A stretch of DNA of 64,000 nucleotides, from assembly GCA_965202735.1 (NCBI GenBank), contig OZ241844.1:1922001-1986000 (forward strand), given 5' to 3'. Below, in pieces: positions 26,079 through 34,889 of the stretch (positions are counted from its first letter, which is position 1; the number at the start of each line of letters is the position of its first letter). The stretch comes from HK1 sp965202735. GTDB taxonomy: Bacteria > Pseudomonadota > Gammaproteobacteria > HK1. The notes beneath the pieces were generated by a model. It was not told where the DNA came from and made no database searches. It worked only from the letters and a program-made list of their open reading frames with translations. The position numbers and the translations under genes were made by a program.

Positions 26079-27370
26079 TGGGCAGGGATTCGTTGCCGGA
26101 CCGGGTGCTGCCGGTCTTCCTCGCACTGCTGCTTCACGCCGTCGTTGCGTCGGTGCTCGTCTTCAGGCTCGGGCTCGCGCCGGCGCCCGTGGCCCCGGGA
26201 CCCCGGGCGGAGCCGGTCGAGGCGGTGGTCGTCGACGAGAACCGGATCACCGAGCAGCTCGAACGCCTGCGGGCGCAGGACGAGGAGCGCCGCCGGAAGG
26301 ACCGCGCGCGGCTCGAGCAGATCGAGCGCGAGGCGGAAGTCGCGCAACGCCGCCGAGCCGAGGAGGAACGCCGGCTGCTGGAGCTCGAGCGGCTGCGGCG
26401 CGAGCGCCAGAGGGAGTACATGGCGGCCGAGCGCGAACGTGAACGCAAGGAGGCGGAGCGCCTGGCGGAGCTCACGCAGCAGCGCGAGTCGGAGGCGCGG
26501 CGGCTCGAGGCGCTGGAGAAGGAGAAGGCGGCGCTGGCGACGCGGCGCACGGAGGAGCAGCAGCGGCTCGCGCTGCTCGAGCGGCAGCGTCGCGAGGAGG
26601 CGGAGCAGAAGCGCCGGCTCGAGGAGCAGACGCAGACGGCCAGGGCGGAGCGGCAGCGGGCCGAGGATGCCCTGCAGAAGGCCGAGGCCGAAAGGGAGCG
26701 TGTCGAGGCGGAGAAGCAGAAGGCCGAGGCCGAAAGGGAGCGCATCGAGGCGGAGAAGCAGAAGGCCGAGGCCGAAAGGGAGCGCATCGAGGCGGAGAAG
26801 AGGAAGGCCGAGGCCGAAAGGGAGCGCATCGAGGCGGAGAAGCAGAAGGCCGAGGCCGAAAGGGAGCGCATCGAGGCGGAGAAGCAGAAGGCCGAGGCCG
26901 AAAGGAAGCGCATCGAGGCGGAGAAGAGGAAGGCCGAGGCCGAAAGGAAGCGCATCGAGGAGGAGAAGAAGAAGGCCGAGGCCGAAAGGAAGCGCATCGA
27001 GGCGCTGCGCCGCAAGGAGGCGGAGCGCGCTCTTCAGGAGCAGATCGCCCTGGAGGATCGGGTGCTCGAAGAGGAACGCCTCTCGTTGCTCGAAGCCGGA
27101 CGCATCGAATATATTGCGCAGATCAAGGACAAGGTCGAACGCAACTGGCTGCGCCCCCCCGGCGCCGCGGCGGGCCTCAAGTGCGTGGTGCGCGTATCGC
27201 AGCTCCCGGGGGGAGGCGTCGTCCGGGTGGAAGTCCTGACCGGCAGCGGCAACGTCACGTTCGACCGGTCGGTGGAGGAGGCGGTGCTGCGTTCCTCGCC
27301 GCTTCCCGTACCCAAGGACCCATCGCTGTTCGACCGCCACATCGTGATCACTTTCGAGCCCGAGGCATAG
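26078..27370 (+). CDS. tolA: Cell envelope protein TolA with expanded coiled-coil domain II
   Basis: About 430 residues: an N-terminal membrane anchor (LPVFLALLLHAVVASVLVF), a very long charged helical domain (~residues 60-320) and the C-terminal TonB/TolA domain (LRPPGAAAGLKC-type, VRVSQLPGGGVVRVEVL, FDRSVEEAVLRSSPLP). TolA spans the periplasm from TolQR to Pal and TolB. Within domain II a 14-residue unit K-AEAERERIEAEK-Q/R is repeated eight times, coded by a 42-base tandem repeat. The start is the ATG overlapping the tolR stop (GTG 26075 is an alternative). Confidence 0.93.
   Translation: MGRDSLPDRVLPVFLALLLHAVVASVLVFRLGLAPAPVAPGPRAEPVEAVVVDENRITEQLERLRAQDEERRRKDRARLEQIEREAEVAQRRRAEEERRLLELERLRRERQREYMAAERERERKEAERLAELTQQRESEARRLEALEKEKAALATRRTEEQQRLALLERQRREEAEQKRRLEEQTQTARAERQRAEDALQKAEAERERVEAEKQKAEAERERIEAEKQKAEAERERIEAEKRKAEAERERIEAEKQKAEAERERIEAEKQKAEAERKRIEAEKRKAEAERKRIEEEKKKAEAERKRIEALRRKEAERALQEQIALEDRVLEEERLSLLEAGRIEYIAQIKDKVERNWLRPPGAAAGLKCVVRVSQLPGGGVVRVEVLTGSGNVTFDRSVEEAVLRSSPLPVPKDPSLFDRHIVITFEPEA
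26678..27013 (+). repeat. Eight tandem 42-bp units within tolA
   Basis: Each unit starts AAGGCCGAGGCCGAAAGG and encodes one 14-residue helical repeat. Early units are GAGCGC (ERERI), the last three AAGCGC (ERKRI). Near identity at silent positions shows recent expansion rather than only protein-level constraint. Confidence 0.93.
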
Positions 27371-27373
27371 AAG

Positions 27374-28681
27374 TTGGCTGGGCGCAACATCATCGCGTTC
27401 TTCATCGCCGCGCTCCTGGTCCAGGCCGCCGATGCGGTCATCGAGATCACGGTCACCAGGAGCACGGAGGCGAAGCAGCTCATCGCCATCGTCCCGTTCG
27501 GGTGGCGGCACGGCGGCGAGCCCCTGTCGGTCGACATCGCGGCCATCGTTCGCGACGATCTCGCGCGTACCGGCGTGTTCGAGCCGATACCGTTCGACAG
27601 CCTGCCGGGCCGGCCGCACCGGCACGATCAGATCAACTTCAAGGACTGGCGTCTGCTCGGACCCGGAAGCCTGGTCATCGGCAACGTCACGCCGTCGACC
27701 ACGGTGGAAGGAGGGTTCGTGGTCGACTTCGAGCTCTACGACGTGCTCCGGCAGCGGCAGGTCGTCGGCTATCAGCTCACCGCGAACGAGCAGGCGATGC
27801 GCCGGGTCGCGCATCAGATTTCGGACCGGGTCCACGAGAAGCTCACCGGGACCCGCGGCGCCTTCGATACCAGGGTCGCCTACGTCACCGAGCAGCGCGA
27901 CGGCGACGGCGGCGCGCGCTACATGCTCGCCATCGCGGACGTCGACGGGCACAACGAGAAAGTCATCCTCGATTCCTCCCGGCCCCTCATGTCGCCGTCA
28001 TGGTCGCCGGACGGCACGGAGATCGCCTACGTCTCGTTCGAATCCGAACGGCCGCACATCTACGTTCAGGTGGTCGCGACCGGCGAGCGCAAGCGGGTCG
28101 CGGACTTTCCCGGCATCAACGGCGCCCCGGCCTTCTCCCCCGAGGGAGACCGGCTCGCGATGACGCTCTCGAAGGACGGCAATCCCGAGATCTACATCAT
28201 GGATCTGGGCAACCGGCGCCTTCGCCGGGTCACGAGCCACCCCGCAATCGACACCGAGGCGGCGTGGTCGCCGGACGGGCGGTTCCTGGCGTTCACGTCG
28301 GACCGCGGCGGCAAGCCGCAGATCTATCGCGTCGCGGTCGAGGGAGGGGGGCGTCCGGAGCGGATCACCTTCGAAGGCGGCTACAACGCGCGCCCCGTCT
28401 TCTCGCCCGACGGCAAGCGGCTCGCCCTCGTGCACGGCGACGGGGGGCGGTATCGCATCGGTCTGCTCGATCTGGAGAACGGTGCGCTGCGGGTGCTTAC
28501 CGAGTCCAGCCTGGACGAATCCCCGAGCTTCGCACCGAACGGCGGCATGATCTTGTATGCTACGAAGGACGGCGCCGGCTCGGTGCTTTCGGCGATCTCC
28601 CCCGACGGCCGGATGCGCCAGCGTCTGGCCGTGCAGACGGGGGAGGTCCGGGAGCCCGCCTGGTCCCCGTTCCGGAACTGA
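27374..28681 (+). CDS. tolB: Tol-Pal system periplasmic protein TolB
   Basis: A 435-residue periplasmic protein. The TTG start at 27374 gives a signal peptide (NIIAFFIAALLVQAADA). The N-terminal alpha/beta domain (IAIVPFGW, VRDDLARTGVF) is followed by a six-bladed beta propeller with the repeated SPDG signature (PSWSPDGTEIAYVS, AAWSPDGRFLAFTS, PVFSPDGKRLALV). It links TolA and Pal beneath the outer membrane. It starts three bases after the tolA stop, so translation is probably coupled. Confidence 0.95.
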   Translation: MAGRNIIAFFIAALLVQAADAVIEITVTRSTEAKQLIAIVPFGWRHGGEPLSVDIAAIVRDDLARTGVFEPIPFDSLPGRPHRHDQINFKDWRLLGPGSLVIGNVTPSTTVEGGFVVDFELYDVLRQRQVVGYQLTANEQAMRRVAHQISDRVHEKLTGTRGAFDTRVAYVTEQRDGDGGARYMLAIADVDGHNEKVILDSSRPLMSPSWSPDGTEIAYVSFESERPHIYVQVVATGERKRVADFPGINGAPAFSPEGDRLAMTLSKDGNPEIYIMDLGNRRLRRVTSHPAIDTEAAWSPDGRFLAFTSDRGGKPQIYRVAVEGGGRPERITFEGGYNARPVFSPDGKRLALVHGDGGRYRIGLLDLENGALRVLTESSLDESPSFAPNGGMILYATKDGAGSVLSAISPDGRMRQRLAVQTGEVREPAWSPFRN

Positions 28682-28798
28682 CGCCCACTCGCGACGGTCG
28701 AATCCCGCCGATACCCGTTTCCGTCGCATACCGCCCACGCGACTTCAATACCGGCGAACGCCCTTCCCCGACACCAGAGGTTCTCAGGGAGACACGCA

Positions 28799-29395
28799 AT
28801 GAATCTTCGATCATGCCGGATCGCGCTCATGCTCGTTGCCGCCGCGGCGCTCACCGCCTGCGAAGGCACGGTGGGGACCGTGGAGGGTGACGGGACGGGC
28901 CCGGGAGCGGCGAGCGGCGGCGCATCCACGGACGGCGCCGCCTCCACGAGCGCGGCCGGCGGCGACCCGGTGTCGGGCGCCCGGACCGCCGGCGCCGCGG
29001 ACTCCGGAACGACCGCCGCCGCCGCCGGGCATCCGCTCGACGATCCGGCGAGCCCGCTGGGAACCCGCACCATCTACTTCGAGTACGATTCGAGCGACTT
29101 GCCGGCCTCCGCCCAGCCCGTCATCGAGGCCCACGCGAGCTACCTCTCCGATCATGCCGGCGCGTCGGTCACCCTGGAGGGCCACGCCGACGAACGCGGG
29201 TCGCGCGAGTACAACATCGGGCTGGGCGAAAAGCGCGCCCTTGCGGTCCGCCGGCTCATGACGCTGCTCGGCGCGACCGGCCCGCAGGTTCGCACCATCA
29301 GCTACGGCGAGGAGCGCCCGGCGGAGACCGGACACGACGAGTCCTCGTGGCAGCGCAACCGCCGGGTCGAGATCGTGTACCGGGTCCGCGAATGA
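28799..29395 (+). CDS. pal: Peptidoglycan-associated lipoprotein Pal
   Basis: A 198-residue outer-membrane lipoprotein with lipobox LTAC near residue 20, then a low-complexity Gly/Ala/Ser/Thr linker of about 60 residues that is longer than in E. coli Pal. The OmpA-like peptidoglycan-binding domain follows: IYFEYDSSDLPA, LEGHADERGSREYNIGLGEKRA (with the Asp and Arg that bind diaminopimelate) and QRNRRVEIVY. It overlaps cpoB by ATGA. Confidence 0.95.
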   Translation: MNLRSCRIALMLVAAAALTACEGTVGTVEGDGTGPGAASGGASTDGAASTSAAGGDPVSGARTAGAADSGTTAAAAGHPLDDPASPLGTRTIYFEYDSSDLPASAQPVIEAHASYLSDHAGASVTLEGHADERGSREYNIGLGEKRALAVRRLMTLLGATGPQVRTISYGEERPAETGHDESSWQRNRRVEIVYRVRE

Positions 29396-30225
29396 ACCTT
29401 CGACCGGCCGCGGCGTTCCTTGCCATGGCGGTGTGCGTACTGCACTCCGCCGGCGCGGCCGCACAGGCGCCGGTGATCGATGCGCGCGAGCTGGACGAAC
29501 GCCTGAAGCGGCTCGAGAAGCTGTTCGGTTCGGAGAGCCTGTTCAAGCTCTTCGACGAGATGGAGGCGCTGGAATCCGAGGTCCGGGAGCTGCGCGGCCA
29601 GACCGAGGCGCTGTCGCACCGCATCGGACAGATGGAGGAGCGCCAGCGCCAGCTCTACCTCGACGCCGACCAGCGCCTCCAGCGCATCGAGGCGGCCCCG
29701 GCCCTGCAGGCCGCGGGCCAGCCGCCCCCCCCGCCGGGCGCGCTGCCCGAGGCTCCGGCCACTCCCACGCAGACCGCGACTCGGGACCAGCCGCCGCCGG
29801 CAACCTCTCCGGCCGCCGGGACGCCCGAGGCAACGGGCGTCGACCCGTTCGCGGAGCAGCAGGCGTACCAGAGCGCGTTCGACCTCCTGAAGTCCGGGCG
29901 CTACGACGAGGCCGCGGGCGCGTTCCAGCAATTCATCGCGGAATTTCCGACCGGGAGCTACGCCGACAACGCGCAGTACTGGCTCGGAGAGACGTTCTAC
30001 ATCACGCGGCGGTTCGAGCAGGCGGTGCGGGAGTTCGAACGCCTCCTCTCGGCCCACCCCGCCAGCCAGAAGACCACGCACGCCCTGCTGAAGATCGGGT
30101 ACGCCCACGACGAGCTCGGCAACGTGGAGGAAGCCGAACGGGTGCTGGGCGCGCTGATCGAGCGTCACCCGCAATCGGCCGCGGCCGGCCTCGCACGAAA
30201 GCGCCTCGTGAGCATCCGACAGTAG
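29392..30225 (+). CDS. cpoB: Cell division coordinator CpoB (YbgF)
   Basis: A 277-residue periplasmic protein from the ATG overlapping the pal stop. A signal peptide (AAFLAMAVCVLHSAGAAAQA) precedes a coiled coil (residues ~25-90, RLEKLFGSESLFKLFDEMEA), then a Pro/Thr-rich linker and a C-terminal TPR domain (YQSAFDLLKSGRYDEAAGAF, YWLGETFYITRRFEQAVREF, HALLKIGYAHDELGNVEEA). CpoB coordinates Tol function with PBP1B during septation. This is its standard position at the end of the tol-pal operon. Confidence 0.94.
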   Translation: MNLRPAAAFLAMAVCVLHSAGAAAQAPVIDARELDERLKRLEKLFGSESLFKLFDEMEALESEVRELRGQTEALSHRIGQMEERQRQLYLDADQRLQRIEAAPALQAAGQPPPPPGALPEAPATPTQTATRDQPPPATSPAAGTPEATGVDPFAEQQAYQSAFDLLKSGRYDEAAGAFQQFIAEFPTGSYADNAQYWLGETFYITRRFEQAVREFERLLSAHPASQKTTHALLKIGYAHDELGNVEEAERVLGALIERHPQSAAAGLARKRLVSIRQ

Positions 30226-30312
30226 CCGGCGCCTCCGGAAGGGGCCCGCCGGAGCAGGACCCGGATGACACCGCGACGCCAGAAACGCCGGCTCGACGCG
30301 CACGGGTGATCG

Positions 30313-31383
30313 ATGGCCACCGCGATTCGCGCCTGGTTCGAACGCCACTTCTCCGATCCCCAGGTCGTCGGGCTTGCCGTCGTGCTCGCCGGCGGCTTCG
30401 CGATCATCTATCTCGCGGGCGGGATACTCACCCCCGTCATCGCGAGCATCGTCATCGCGTACCTGCTGGAAGGGCTGATCGGGGTGCTGGAGCGCAGGCG
30501 CGTGCCGCGCCTCGCCGCCGTGCTCGTGGTGTTCATCGCCTTCATGACGATCCTCCTCTTCGTCATGTTCGGGCTGCTGCCGCTGCTGTCGCGCCAGGCG
30601 ACCCAGTTCCTGCAGCAGTTGCCGACGATGATCGGGCGCGGCCAGGACCTGCTGCTCGCCCTGCCGCACACGTACCCGGACCTGTTCTCGGAGCAGCAGG
30701 TCCTCGAGCTCCTGAACCGGATTCGCGCCGAGGTGGTGAACATCGGCCAGGATGCCGTCCAGGCGTCGCTGTCCTCCGTGGTCGGGGTCCTCGCCCTGCT
30801 CGTCTACCTGATCCTCATGCCCCTGATGGTCTTCTTCTTCCTCAAGGACAAGGCGGCCATCGTCACCTGGATCAAGCACTTCCTGCCGGAGGACCGGCGC
30901 CTGGCGGGACAGGTCTGGGCGGACGTCGACGTGCAGATCGGGAACTACGTCCGCGGAAAGGTCATCGAGATCGTGATCGTGTGGGTCGCCACCTACGCGA
31001 CGTTCGCGCTGATGGGCCTTCAGTTCGCGATGCTGCTCGGCGCACTGGTCGGACTGTCGGTCGTCATTCCCTACGTCGGGGCGGTCACCGTCACGTTCCC
31101 CGTCGCCATCATCGCCTACTTCCAGTGGGGATTCACGAGCGATTTCGCGTACATCATGATCGCCTACGCGATCATCCAGGCGCTCGACGGCAACGTGGTG
31201 GTGCCGTTGCTGTTCTCCGAGGTGGTCAACCTGCACCCGATCGCGATCATCACCGCGGTGCTCGTCTTCGGCGGACTGTGGGGGTTCTGGGGGATCTTCT
31301 TCGCGATACCCCTCGCGACGCTGGTGCAGGCGGTCCTGAAGGCATGGCCGACAGGAGCGCCGCCCGAGCCCGAATCAGGATGA
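30313..31383 (+). CDS. AI-2E family transporter (PerM-like permease)
   Basis: A 356-residue membrane protein with about eight hydrophobic segments in the AI-2E/PerM arrangement: a pair near residues 17-45, one near 60-90 (AAVLVVFIAFMTILLFVMFGLLP), one near 150-180 (LALLVYLILMPLMVFFFLKDK), and a cluster from 210 to 345 containing ALDGNVVVPLLFSEVVNLHPIAII and FGGLWGFWGIFFAIPLATLVQA. The family exports small molecules in some bacteria or acts as a Na/H antiporter in others. The cargo here is unknown. It lies 87 bases after cpoB on the same strand. Confidence 0.88.
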   Translation: MATAIRAWFERHFSDPQVVGLAVVLAGGFAIIYLAGGILTPVIASIVIAYLLEGLIGVLERRRVPRLAAVLVVFIAFMTILLFVMFGLLPLLSRQATQFLQQLPTMIGRGQDLLLALPHTYPDLFSEQQVLELLNRIRAEVVNIGQDAVQASLSSVVGVLALLVYLILMPLMVFFFLKDKAAIVTWIKHFLPEDRRLAGQVWADVDVQIGNYVRGKVIEIVIVWVATYATFALMGLQFAMLLGALVGLSVVIPYVGAVTVTFPVAIIAYFQWGFTSDFAYIMIAYAIIQALDGNVVVPLLFSEVVNLHPIAIITAVLVFGGLWGFWGIFFAIPLATLVQAVLKAWPTGAPPEPESG

Positions 31384-31464
31384 ACGGCCGCGTCCCCTGC
31401 TCGTGCGCGTCCGCCGGCCCTGGCGAGGTGCTCGGGCTCGGGGAAGCTCGTGTGAGCGTCCCTC

Positions 31465-31490
31465 GCCGCCCCGCCGCGCGGCGGGGCGGC
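31465..31490. terminator. 26-bp perfect GC palindrome between convergent genes
   Basis: GCCGCCCCGCCGC directly followed by its exact complement, between the permease and the convergent ArsC-like gene. It could serve as a bidirectional terminator, though loop and U tract are lacking. Confidence 0.5.
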
Positions 31491-31518
31491 CTCTCGGCGC
31501 ACATCCGGGCCACGCCCG

Positions 31519-31863
31519 TCAGCCCGCGAGGACGGCCGCGTACGCCTCCTGACTGAAGCCCACCAGCAACGTCCTTCCCGCCCGCACCGTCGGCGCGCGC
31601 AGGTTGCCGGTGGGACCCAGCATCGCGTCCACCATCTCGTCGCCGGGGTCCGCGGACACCTCGAAGGTGGTGACCTTCCTCCCCTTTGCGACGATCACGG
31701 TGTCGCAAGTCCTCGCGAGCGCGACGGCGTCGTCACGCCCGAGCTTCTTCGATGCAGGCACGACATCGTCCGGCACGAGACGATGGGCATCCATGAAGCC
31801 GGATGCCTTCCCGCAGCTTGTTCACCCCTTGCGGAAGTAGTACCAGTTGATCTCTCTGCTCAT
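31519..31863 (-). CDS. ArsC family (seleno)protein with in-frame UGA
   Basis: From ATG 31863, with GGGAGAG about eight bases upstream, the frame gives 114 residues if the UGA at 31824-31822 (codon 14) is read as selenocysteine: MSREINWYYFRKG-[UGA]-TSCGKASGFM. The bracketed residue is the first of a C/U-x-x-C pair where ArsC/Spx-type proteins carry their redox Cys. The rest is the ArsC-like fold (KLGRDDAVALARTCDTVIVA, GPTGNLRAPTVRAGRTLLVGF). A textbook hairpin follows the UGA at the correct spacing. Members with Sec are a known family annotated as ArsC family (seleno)protein. The alternative internal start (ATG 31794) would lose the active site entirely. A role as thiol/selenol oxidoreductase is inferred; there are no arsenic genes nearby. 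Confidence 0.88.
31786..31807 (-). promoter_or_regulatory. SECIS hairpin of the ArsC-like gene
   Basis: Starting 15 bases after the UGA, GGCATCC pairs perfectly with GGATGCC (seven Watson-Crick pairs) around the eight-base loop GGCTTCAT, whose leading GG lies 22-23 bases from the UGA. Stem length, loop size and a loop G at this spacing fit the bacterial SECIS recognised by SelB. Confidence 0.8.
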
Positions 31864-31920
31864 GACCTGCTCTCCCGTGGTTGTCCGCGCACCGGACGGC
31901 ACGCGGGTGGGTCCGGGCTC

Positions 31921-33267
31921 TCAGTCCCCCGGATCGTTGAGCCGCATCTCGCGCAGGCTGTCCTCGATGGCGTCGGCGAGGTCGTCAATCTCCTCGTCGG
32001 TGTTCGCGGTGGAGATGGCGGCCAGGCCGCCCGCACCCAGGATGAAGCCGCGGTTCAGGAGCGCCCGGTGCAGGGCGGCGGTGCGGCGCGACTCGCTCGC
32101 GTCCTGGAACACGTCGCGGTAGCCGACGAGCTCCCGGCGGTTGAAGTGGATCATGACCAGCGACCCGGCGCCGGTCGCCTGCCCGGCGACCCCGGCGGCC
32201 TCGAAGGCCGCGTCGATACGTTCCCGGGCCCGGTCTCCGCGCGCGTTGAGCGCATCGACGGTGTCCTCGGTGAGGAGCCGCATCGCGGCCGCGCCTGCCG
32301 CCATCGTCGCCGGATTGGCGTTGAAGGTCCCGCCGTGGGATGCGCGCGGCGCGCCCTTCGAGGCATCGAAGACCGCCATCACTTCGCGCCGCCCCCCCAC
32401 CGCGCCGACCGGCAGGCCGCCGCCGATGACCTTTCCGAAGGTGGTGAGGTCCGGGGTCACCCCGACCATGGCCTGCGCGCCGCGGTAGCGCACGCGGAAC
32501 GACGCGACCTCGTCGAAGACCAGCACGATGCCGTGCCGGGTCGCGACCTCGCGCACCATTTCGGCGTACTCCTTTCGCATCGGCACGCAACCGACCCGGG
32601 TGGGCACCGGATCGACGACGATCGCGGCCAGCCGGTGCGCGTGCCGCTCGATGAGCTTCCGGCTCGCCTCGACCCCGTTGTAGGGCAGCACCACGACATC
32701 CTCCATGACCTTGTCGGGCAGGCCCGCCGTGTACGGCACCTTCGCCGGCTCGTCGGGGTCGCCCCAGCACTCCGGCGAGGCGCTCAGGCTCACCTCGACC
32801 GGGTCGTAGCAGCCGTGGTACGCGCCTTCGCACTTCGCGACCATCGGCCGGCCGGTGTGGGCGCGCGCCGCCTTGATCGCGACGAGCACCGCCTCGCTCC
32901 CGGAGTTGCAGAACCGCATCGTCTCCACCGACTCGATCCGCTCGGTGAGGATCTCGGCGAGCTCGATCTCGCGCTCGGTAGGCATCGCGAAGCAGCTCCC
33001 GCACCGGACCTGGTCGACGATGGCCTGGACGACCTCGGGACGGGCGTGCCCGTGGATGAGGGTCATGTAGTTGTTGAGGCAGTCGACCCGTTCCACGCCG
33101 TCCGCGTCGGTGACCCTGCTGCCGCTCCCCGATACCGCGTAGATCGGATAGGGCCGGAAGAACGTGGTGAGCCGGGTGCTCCCGCCCGCCAGCACCTGGC
33201 TCGCGCGGCGGTAGAGGGCGGCGGACCGGGATTCCTGGTCGGGATAGGTCATGGCCATGGAGAGCAT
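31921..33267 (-). CDS. Class III aminotransferase, glutamate-1-semialdehyde aminomutase-like
   Basis: A 448-residue fold type I PLP enzyme. FCNSGSEAVLVAIKAARAHTGR is the aminomutase/transaminase phosphate-binding segment, KCEGAYHGCYDPVEVS follows, FDEVASFRVRYRGAQ holds the Asp that contacts the PLP ring nitrogen, and TFGKVIGGGLPVGAVGGRR the cofactor lysine. HGGTFNANPATMAAG is typical of HemL-like proteins. The N terminus (AGGSTRLTTFFRPYPIYA) differs from true HemL and the neighbours are not tetrapyrrole genes, so it is probably one of the many HemL-like enzymes of unknown substrate. It follows the enolase-like gene on the same strand with a 178-base gap and may be co-transcribed. Confidence 0.83.
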   Translation of the reverse strand: MLSMAMTYPDQESRSAALYRRASQVLAGGSTRLTTFFRPYPIYAVSGSGSRVTDADGVERVDCLNNYMTLIHGHARPEVVQAIVDQVRCGSCFAMPTEREIELAEILTERIESVETMRFCNSGSEAVLVAIKAARAHTGRPMVAKCEGAYHGCYDPVEVSLSASPECWGDPDEPAKVPYTAGLPDKVMEDVVVLPYNGVEASRKLIERHAHRLAAIVVDPVPTRVGCVPMRKEYAEMVREVATRHGIVLVFDEVASFRVRYRGAQAMVGVTPDLTTFGKVIGGGLPVGAVGGRREVMAVFDASKGAPRASHGGTFNANPATMAAGAAAMRLLTEDTVDALNARGDRARERIDAAFEAAGVAGQATGAGSLVMIHFNRRELVGYRDVFQDASESRRTAALHRALLNRGFILGAGGLAAISTANTDEEIDDLADAIEDSLREMRLNDPGD

Positions 33268-33445
33268 CCTCCGCGAGCGGCGGTCGGGGACGGCGGGGAG
33301 CGACTATCGATCAGCGCGGCGGCGAGCGCAACGCGGCACGATGCATGATGGCCGTCCTCGGCCGCGTACATCCGATCCGGGATGCCCGACGAGCGCTCGA
33401 ACGCCTCCCGCCGCCATCCGTCGCACGGCCGGCGCCGCGGCACGC

Positions 33446-34729
33446 TCAGCGATCGAGCTCGGTGATGGTCTTCGCGTTGTCCGAGCCGAGCGGCGTCTGA
33501 CACATCTCCAGGTGCAGCCGCCCTCCCGTCGCGCAGGGGTGCGCGCGCACGACCTGCTCGTCGAGCTCGATGCCCAGTCCCGGCTCGTCGGGAGCGACGA
33601 GGCAGCCTTCCTCCCAGCGCAGCGGCTTCTTCAGGATCGCGTCGTGGAAGTCGGACCGGATGGTCTCCAGGATGAGGAAGTTGGGGCTGGCGAAGGAGAC
33701 GTGCGCCGCCGCCGCGTGGGCGATCGGCCCGCAGTAGATGTGGGGCGCGATCTGCGCGTTGTAGAGCTCCGCGATGACCGCGATCTTGCGGGTCTCCCAG
33801 ATGCCGCCGCTCCGCCCGACATCCGGCTGCAGGATCGACACCCCCGCCTTCAGTGCCTCGTGGAACTCCACCTTCGTCGTCAGGCGCTCGCCGGTCGCCA
33901 CCGGGATCGAGGTGGCCCGCGCCACCCGGCCGATCGCGTCCATCTGGTCGGGCGGACACGGCTCCTCGAACCAGAGGGGATCGCAGGGCTCCAGGCGCCG
34001 GGCGAGACGGATGGCCGACGAGGTGGTCATCTGCCCGTGGGTGCCGACCAGGATGTCGGCCCGGTCCCCGACCGCCTCGCGGATGCGCCGGAAGGAGTAC
34101 TCGCTGCGCGCCAGCTCGTGCAGCGAGAGCTCCCGTCCGCCCTGGAAGCTGTACGGGCCGGCGGGGTCCTGCTTGAGTGCGGTGAAGCCCATCTCCACGT
34201 ACTCGAGGGCGCGCTCGGCCGCCGCGTCGCCGTCGTGGTAGACGTCGCCGGAGCCTTCGCCCGGGGGGCCACCGGCGGAAGCCGCCCCGGAGTGGATGTA
34301 CCTGGGGCAGATGTACTCGGGGTAGACGTACCTGGGGTAGATGTAGGTGTAGGTGCGGACCCGGTCGTGGAACTTCCCGCCGATGAGCTTGTGGACCGGC
34401 TGCCCCGACGCCTTGCCGAGGATGTCCCAGACCGCGATCTCGATGCCGCTGAACACCCCCATCATCGAGACGTCGGGCCGCTGGGTGAAGCCCGCGGAGT
34501 ACACGCGCCGGAACAGGGTCTCCACGTCGTGGGGGTCTTGCCCGGCGACGTAGCGCTCGAAGGTGTCCTCCACCATGCGGCACGCGACGTCGCCGGAGAA
34601 GGGGATGCCGTAGCACTCGCCGACGCCCTCGATGCCGTCGTCGGCGGTCACCTTCACGATGACCCAGAACGACCCGCCGATGCCGGTGGGCGGAGCCGTC
34701 ACCCAGGTTTCGATGTCCTGAAGCTTCAT
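33446..34729 (-). CDS. Enolase superfamily (mandelate racemase/galactonate dehydratase-like) protein with a Tyr-Pro insertion
   Basis: A 427-residue protein from ATG 34729. The capping domain (VTADDGIEGVGECYGIPF) leads into the barrel, with GFTALKQDP where the first catalytic Lys lies, GDRADILVGTHGQMTTSSAI at the second strand, FEEPCPPDQ (metal Glu) and VATGERLTTKVEF (metal Glu), then HIYCGPIAHAAAAHV with the catalytic His. These point to acid-sugar dehydratases. The first metal Asp position is replaced by Thr in VGTHGQ, a variant I recall in some uncharacterised members. Before strand 2 there is an insertion with three units of Y-I/V-Y/C-P-R/E (residues ~125-145), coded by a 15-base repeat, which relatives lack. 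Confidence 0.82.
   Translation of the reverse strand: MKLQDIETWVTAPPTGIGGSFWVIVKVTADDGIEGVGECYGIPFSGDVACRMVEDTFERYVAGQDPHDVETLFRRVYSAGFTQRPDVSMMGVFSGIEIAVWDILGKASGQPVHKLIGGKFHDRVRTYTYIYPRYVYPEYICPRYIHSGAASAGGPPGEGSGDVYHDGDAAAERALEYVEMGFTALKQDPAGPYSFQGGRELSLHELARSEYSFRRIREAVGDRADILVGTHGQMTTSSAIRLARRLEPCDPLWFEEPCPPDQMDAIGRVARATSIPVATGERLTTKVEFHEALKAGVSILQPDVGRSGGIWETRKIAVIAELYNAQIAPHIYCGPIAHAAAAHVSFASPNFLILETIRSDFHDAILKKPLRWEEGCLVAPDEPGLGIELDEQVVRAHPCATGGRLHLEMCQTPLGSDNAKTITELDR
34293..34352 (-). repeat. 15-bp coding repeat in the enolase-like gene
   Basis: On the minus strand TACATCTACCCCAGG, TACGTCTACCCCGAG and TACATCTGCCCCAGG follow one another, then a partial fourth unit. They encode a Tyr/Pro-rich insertion in an otherwise conserved enzyme. 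Confidence 0.85.
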
Positions 34730-34889
34730 GTCGTTCTCCGGATAGTGGAGCGCTCGCCACGGAGCACGAAGGCTCGGGCTCATGCTCCCGGGTGCGTGTC
34801 TCCGGGCTCATGTCCTCGGGCCCGACCGGGCATCCTGAATGCCGGACGATGAGCCGTCCACGAAAACGGGGCGGCTTCCAGGGCTCGTT

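Noticed and set aside
31519..31794. ArsC-like gene starting at the internal ATG 31794
   Set aside because: This start removes the redox motif and the first strand. The upstream ATG with a ribosome-binding site and the UGA/SECIS reading explains the sequence better.
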